A stretch of 32,864 nucleotides of DNA from Branchiostoma floridae. Lineage: Eukaryota > Chordata > Leptocardii > Amphioxiformes > Branchiostomatidae. A program made the position numbers and the translations under genes. The notes below the pieces were generated by a model. It did not search any database. It was not told the DNA's origin and saw nothing but the letters and a program-made list of their open reading frames with translations. This document shows positions 28,005-32,864 of this stretch, piece by piece (positions within the stretch are counted from its first letter, which is position 1; each line of letters opens with the position of its first letter). Where the stretch lies: contig NC_049984.1 of assembly GCF_000003815.2 (NCBI RefSeq), positions 26,667,145-26,700,008 of the forward strand, written 5' to 3'.

Positions 28005-28286
28005 TCACCATCCTCCGATATCCCCGGGGAGGGGGATATAACGTGCCACAGCAACGCGGTGGTCCTTGATCAGATCCACAAACCTGACATGCTTAGTATC
28101 ATAGGTGCGGCGGTTTTCGGCTATTTCTAGTGCAGCCAGCAGTCTGAGAAGATGATTCTCCTGTCCATACATTCCTTGTGACAAGGTAACAGTTTTGGAA
28201 ATGTGGGAATAAACGTGTCGCAGGAAATCCGTACTTTGGGGTGCTTTTTGCTTGGCCACAGCAGGGCTGATAGGTGTACTTTCCAC
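28005..28286 (-). CDS. Candidate minus-strand exon, hypothetical
   Basis: 93 codons that look protein-like: SHISKTVTLSQGMYGQEN, then a helix-like HLLRLLAALEIAENRR and KHVRFVDLIKDHRVAVARY. Two other minus-strand frames overlap it, which lowers confidence. No domain recognised. It may belong with the exon at 28853-29107 as one split gene on this strand. Confidence 0.25.
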   Translation of the reverse strand: MESTPISPAVAKQKAPQSTDFLRHVYSHISKTVTLSQGMYGQENHLLRLLAALEIAENRRTYDTKHVRFVDLIKDHRVAVARYIPLPGDIGGW

Positions 28287-28852
28287 CTTTTATCTTTGCA
28301 ACGTACTGATGTGGCCTTGAATGCCCAGATATACCAGATATCTTCTGCTCTATCTGGGTCTTGAAATCCCACATAGATGTCATGAATCTGCCAAAGACAA
28401 AACACCCATTCATACCCTGGGCACTTCTTTTAAACGTAGCATCAGTCTCGACTTTGGATTTAAACAAAGCGTCTACATCACATGGAACAACGACTATGCA
28501 ACACAATAGCTGAAAATTGAAAACGAAATCTCACCTGAAGTTGCCCGTGGACGTTGCGTCACCACAGATGATGTCGGTCTTCAGAGTAGCTGCAAAAGGC
28601 AGGGATAAAATGAGTTTTGTGTAGCTACAGAGCATAAACATAACTAACACACGTGGTTCATATTTCTCGAGTCTGCGCAATTCAAAAGTTGTCAGTTGGG
28701 AGTGATTTATGGACAACCTACGTCAGCAGATCTGATGTTTTTGTGACGATTTTGTTTCTGCAAATTTCACGGATCCGGACAAAATGAAAACAATGACAAA
28801 TCTCAGCGCGGTAACCGTGCAATTGAAAGAGGTTATAATTTTACGAGGAAAA

Positions 28853-29107
28853 CTAAAGATAGCTACATAATGCACTTTTTCTCCATGGATTTATATGTAC
28901 ATACACAATATCGAATACTGTTCTAAAACCCACATTTAGAATGATCCGTAGGTTTGTGTAGGTTCGTAGGAAACTGTCACGCCGCTTCTGTAAAACACGG
29001 TAAACCCAGTTCCTGACGAACTGCTTGAAGCCATTGAAGTCCTGACTGTCAATGTCAGACTGCATGCGTTCCCAGATCGCTTTTGGTTTCGTAAATCCCT
29101 GCTTTGC
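28853..29107 (-). CDS. Candidate minus-strand exon, hypothetical
   Basis: After an acceptor-like ttatacctacag on the minus strand (29108-29119) the frame is open for 85 codons: AKQGFTKPKAIWERMQSD, FNGFKQFVRNWVYRVLQKRR and FLRTYTNLRIILNV. A donor-like aat|gtgggt follows, or it runs to a stop at 28853. The composition (aromatic and basic, amphipathic) is protein-like. Family unknown. The acceptor lies in a 27-bp sequence repeated at 27918. Confidence 0.3.
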   Translation of the reverse strand, partial: AKQGFTKPKAIWERMQSDIDSQDFNGFKQFVRNWVYRVLQKRRDSFLRTYTNLRIILNVGFRTVFDIVYVHINPWRKSALCSYL

Positions 29108-29126
29108 CTGTAGGTATAAACGGATG

Positions 29127-30318
29127 CATTTGTGACAAGCCTATGATGTTCTGTCAATTGGACAGGGGCCTACCTTGTTTGCTTTTGCCTGACATTCAAA
29201 TTGTTCTCCCGCTGATTTTCCCGGTGCTGAAGTTTTGTAACAATGAAAATACTTTCTCTTTATCGTAGAGACCATTAAGATGTCGGAATATAGACTGTCT
29301 CATCGTGACACTCTTTCTCCACCCAATGCACCTACAAGAAGACCATATGCGCATGATGGATCATGTCGCGGAGGCCAAATATCATCTTCAGTTTCCAGTT
29401 GGTCTGTAGGCACCCTCTGCGTAGTCCTTTTTTATGATTCCCTGCATAAACCATGAATATTCCCCCTGAAACATTTCATTCTTCATCATTTTTCCTCTCA
29501 AGTGGTTAGCTCTTTGAAGGGCAATTGACTTGTTGTCAAGATATACACGTAGCACTTATTATAGATATTTCACACCCATCCCATCTGGATGGCGTTTTTT
29601 TTCCACCATCTGACCTAATCTTTCTTCGGCACCGTCTGCAATGGGCTGCACACCAGGGGAGTGGAGAAGAAACTAGTCTGTATTTGGGCCAATTCTGGCG
29701 CCGTGCGATAACTCAGTGCTCATGAGCCTTACAGGCACAAAGTCGCCTTTTTGATGGATTTGCCCACACCTGTGATGGAAGGTGTTTCCACATTCTCCAC
29801 AGTGGTTCCTGAATGGTGAGGTTCAGATGTTGTCACCTGGATCCATGCAGGTGACCAGCCCTACACATATTCCTTATTGCTACATGTTGTAGCGGCCGTC
29901 TCATTATTACAGCTGGACAGTAGCAGCTGATGTTACGTGCTGCTAACTGCAGGTGGCTGCCAGTGGTTTTATCGCGTGGAGCTTGCGAGTGCCGGAAGTG
30001 TTTTGATCACAGACTTTCAGTGTTTCTGAAGAGAAGACTGAAAGTAGCGAAACGATTAGTGTCATGGTTTTGTCTGCCATGAATAGTGGGGGGTTGTGGA
30101 TCCATTTCCTGAATAGTTTGACTTCTGCATGGCGGAAGCACTTTAAGTAATACACTATGTGGTTCTGTGTGGTCGATTGTGAGCAGTGTTGCACATGGAA
30201 AAGGCATTTCACATTTGATCTTCTTTACACAATGATTTTGCTCATACCGTATTAAGTTTCGGGTTGCGCACCTTGGAAGTAAGCCAGTGTGGGATGGTGT
30301 AGTTAACGAGCGTGTCCT
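29127..30318. other. Unassigned
   Basis: Several short frames on both strands (for example 29525-29725 plus; 29943-30212 minus) but none has a domain or splice support. No RNA gene or repeat family recognised. Confidence 0.35.
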
Positions 30319-30337
30319 TATATATATATATATATAT
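30319..30337 (+). repeat. TA microsatellite
   Basis: About ten TA dinucleotides. Confidence 0.9.
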
Positions 30338-30479
30338 TACATTTCATATATGAAAAATAAATTTCAAAAAGTACATAGGAAAGCCATGTTACCATCATAG
30401 AACCAGAGTGTGTGGAAGCTATCGTCAGCCCAAGCTGAAACTAACGGGTCCAAGTGGTGCCGAAGAGGCTCACGTGGGG

Positions 30480-30843
30480 TCACGTCGAAAGGAAAACGGA
30501 AAAAAGAGTAAATTCATGATAGGTCGTTTGAGGATAAGTATACAAGTATACACATGTACAAACAACAACAAAAAACAGAATGATACATCTAGATCTTTCC
30601 CACAGCGATCGCATGAAGAGGACCCACAGACGCCTTTTGTAGACAATATTCTCGCCCGGATTCAGGGCTTCCCTCAGGAAGCTCTGGGAGTCGTCTTCCA
30701 TTACTATATAGAATTAAGAGAAAAACAACAGATTCTCAGATATAGAATGTAAACAAAAACACACAGAGTCTTGTAAATCTAAGAGTAATACTGTGTTATA
30801 AAAACGACTTACGCATATTCGTGTCGAGCTGCGCCTGAGCCAT
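30480..30843 (-). CDS. Two-exon small membrane protein candidate (84 aa)
   Basis: On the minus strand an ATG in good context (gtcaacATGg) at 30843 begins a 31-nt exon (30843-30813) that ends at a perfect donor (atgc|gtaagt). A 109-bp intron ends in tctatatag, and exon 2 (30703-30480) continues in frame to a stop, giving 84 residues. The N-terminus is polar (MAQAQLDTNM, then LMEDDSQSFLREALNP), followed by basic YKRRLWVLFMRSLWERSR and a hydrophobic IILFFVVVCTCVYLY that could be one membrane helix. Alternatively exon 2 splices onward and the hydrophobic part is intronic. The plus strand over exon 2 is also open. Confidence 0.35.
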
Positions 30844-31164
30844 GTTGACGGTGTAGCGTGGGATTGATAGAGTCCTGAGATAGAGTCCTGTTTCTGCTGC
30901 AGCTAACTGGACTAATGACGGTCTGAGGGTTTCTTGTAAAACTTAAAGAGGAGGAGGAAGACCCGATTCTTTTGTTTGGGAGATGGTCAAAAGGTCGCGG
31001 TGCATCCATGGACAATGCCTTTTGTCCTTCTATTTATCGCTGCCGGACCATTTGAATGGACAGTCCGGACCGCTATTGTCACGGCACGGGTCATGAATAT
31101 TCGCATGGACGTGTTTTTCTGTTAGTGGAAACCTCAAATGTTTTAGAAAAAGAAGAAAAAGGTA

Positions 31165-31436
31165 TCAGATGCAGAAGGAATAAATACGTATATATATTAT
31201 ATGTGCCGTCCCGTGCATCTCCACGTCGTTAGATGTATCAAGGATGATGACATAGCGAGAAAAATCACCTCGGTCCCGGCTAGTACGAGGTGGTGGAGCT
31301 GGCGTTTCCTGGGTTCCGCCCCGGCCACGACGCCGTCCCCTCGCCCTCCCTTGAAGGTACAATCTGTTGTACAATTTGTACTCGGCTGCCCTATTATTAG
31401 CCCATGCCTTTCCAGCCTCAGCTGTTACCGACATTC
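31165..31436 (-). CDS. Arg/Gly-rich exon, hypothetical
   Basis: The minus strand has a good acceptor (taccttttcag) followed by 90 open codons: MSVTAEAGKAWANNRAAEY, KLYNRLYLQG, an RGG-like stretch (RARGRRRGRGG), TPAPPPRTSRDRGD, then FSRYVIILDTSND. A donor-like cgag|gtgatt near 31270 could end the exon earlier. RGG stretches commonly bind RNA. No family recognised. It lies upstream (on the same strand) of the two-exon candidate at 30480-30843 but is not clearly linked to it. Confidence 0.35.
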
Positions 31437-31499
31437 CTGAAAAGGTATTTGTCACAAAGATGACCCCCTAGAACCCCTTAATGCCCATCAAAGACTACG

Positions 31500-32338
31500 A
31501 TAGTTAAAATCTTCATCTTTATTGGCTAAGCTGGTATGATTTCCAACCAAATGGTTCACCTTGACAAAACCTGTGGCTCCATACTGTTCTATCCATTTGT
31601 TCGTTCCCTGTATGTCCGACACAAACCTGGACGCTCATCGCATTGACAAGTCATTTATTGGATACAGAATGTAATACAATAAGTTCAATACGGCAAAGTG
31701 CATCATGAGATATGTCATCAATCATCAAACGTTATTTTTGAAATATACTGAATTAAGTTTGAAAAAAAAATGTCCAGACTTCAGATTCGGGCCTTGCATT
31801 GTCTTGATAGACTGTCTTCTTGCCTGATCAGTCTGTATGGTGCTATATTTTGAGTGAAGTGCTTGTTTGTAATTTCCAAATTTTTATTTGAACCTGGTGA
31901 ACCCGCTTGTGAACCTGGTCATGGTTTATGGATAGCCTGTCAACTGCTTTCAATGTTTTTATTTTGACTGACAGTTACCCCACAAGAGTTTATTCTCTTA
32001 AACAGTACAGCAGATGCATGGCCCAATTCTTGTGGGATCTGTGTCTTTCCAATTCTTGTGGGATCTGTGTCTTTCCGTGCCAGATTCCACTGTTCACTTT
32101 CTTCTTTGTTGTGACTCTGGACAATGTTATCTCTCAGCAGCTTGTAAACACTGCACTTGGCATGGTTGTCTGATCTGATGGTGATGATCATATTCCTGAT
32201 GGTCCACCTCAGTGTGATGTCTGAAACAGGCTGGTCATGAATTATATGTTGGTGAAACAGTTTTTATTCAGCAAGCACATCATTGTAGCTGCAGATTAAT
32301 GCCTATCTGTGTGAAGTTTTTTTGCGGCATCTCTACTT
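31500..32338. other. Unassigned; contains a 26-bp tandem duplication
   Basis: 32025-32050 (aattcttgtgggatctgtgt then ctttcc) is repeated exactly at 32051-32076. The minus-strand frame 31940-32191 spans it but has no domain. Downstream exons of the THAP gene would be expected on this strand, but none was recognised. Confidence 0.4.
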
Positions 32339-32864
32339 TCACATTCCACATACTGGCTGACAAATATCGCTGCTGTTAGACTGCTTTATCTGTTTGAGCC
32401 TCCTGATCTGGGTATCTTTGTCAAGACAACCTTCACGTTTCCCAAGGTTGCTCATGTGAGACATCATAATCTTGAATGGAACTGCTGCCACTGGCACCTG
32501 TCTCATCAGTTGCGGCTGTTCTGTCTTTGCAATCCTCTCTCTGGAAGTACTCTCTACAAATGAGCGAGGGGTTGGCTTCTTCCTGGCCTTGGGAGTTTGG
32601 GACTGAAGGAGGCGTGGAGTCGACAAAGGGTTCGCCTCTGTAGGCTCACCGTCCTCAAAATGGACGGAGCATATGTGAGAGTCCGCATTTGGTACCCAGA
32701 TTTTGTTTCGGTTTGTCAGACTTTGACGCGTAACAAGTCGGGTCCATTCCTTTCTGGCCTCTGGAGCTTTACGTTCTGTGGGGAAAGTATGCAATCGAAA
32801 CGGCTCATCACAAATACAGCTGTTGTGTTTTCTGTTATGGATGGTACAGGTTTCCTCCTTCCAC
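32339..32864 (-). CDS. THAP-type zinc-finger protein, partial at window edge
   Basis: Open on the minus strand from the window edge to a stop at 32339, about 174 codons. The THAP pattern is FRLHTFP, then KEWTRLVTR, then ICSVHF (the second Cys-x2-His pair), which fits the C2CH DNA-binding finger with conserved Trp and Pro. The first zinc pair is less clear: a Cys lies where expected (TCTIHN) but the second canonical Cys is not; CIC further on may substitute. A basic Pro/Ser linker (SQTPKARKKPTPRSF) and a Lys/Gln-rich tail follow. The true start and any upstream exon are outside the window. THAP domains occur in host regulators and in P-element-like transposases. Given the surroundings, a transposon-derived gene is quite possible. 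Confidence 0.7.
   Translation of the reverse strand, partial: WKEETCTIHNRKHNSCICDEPFRLHTFPTERKAPEARKEWTRLVTRQSLTNRNKIWVPNADSHICSVHFEDGEPTEANPLSTPRLLQSQTPKARKKPTPRSFVESTSRERIAKTEQPQLMRQVPVAAVPFKIMMSHMSNLGKREGCLDKDTQIRRLKQIKQSNSSDICQPVCGM

Overview
The window looks like repeat-rich nuclear DNA from an animal, most likely a marine invertebrate. Coding pieces are split by GT-AG introns. There are CR1/L2-type LINEs, a THAP zinc-finger gene, foldback/MITE-like elements, poly-C and TG/TA microsatellites, and a 100-N assembly gap. Lancelet (Branchiostoma) is my best guess from the repeat style, but this is an impression, not a demonstration. No complete host gene is certain, and no rRNA, tRNA or CRISPR was seen.
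Layout. 1-3150: foldback elements, a LINE 3' fragment on the minus strand, and a TG microsatellite. 3245-8404 and 13674-14860: one array of a roughly 194-bp satellite, about 26 monomers on the left and 6 on the right, with higher-order variant spacing. The array is split by a 5'-truncated CR1/L2-type LINE (8405 to about 13672). That LINE is itself split by a 2.6-kb terminal-inverted-repeat DNA element (8504-11147). 14926-15395: a second tandem repeat of about 190 bp. 15410-17106: another copy of the LINE type at the left edge, in opposite orientation, so the satellite block is bracketed by inverted LINE 3' ends. 17110-21770: a zinc-finger remnant of a retroelement, a near-palindrome, a possible signal-peptide first exon, a MITE-like element, and minus-strand coding debris including a piggyBac-like transposase fragment. 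22101-26220: a nearly full-length minus-strand LINE with decayed ORF1 and ORF2, crossed by the gap. 26230-32864: mostly unassigned sequence with scattered minus-strand candidate exons, ending in a minus-strand THAP-domain ORF that runs off the window.
Main point of interest. The element at 8504-11147 has matching inverted ends (31 of 32 bases), an apparent 8-bp target duplication whose two copies sit in the same LINE reading frame, and tandem repeats near both ends carrying twelve perfect TGACGTCA palindromes. Inside is a TATA box followed by three exons that splice to a 134-residue protein whose P-loop (PTGAGKST) is assembled across the second exon junction. It encodes no recognisable transposase. 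It may be a deletion derivative of an element that encodes a P-loop protein (perhaps DUF3987-like), or an element that captured the 5' end of a host gene. The order of events reads directly from the nesting: satellite, then LINE, then TIR element.
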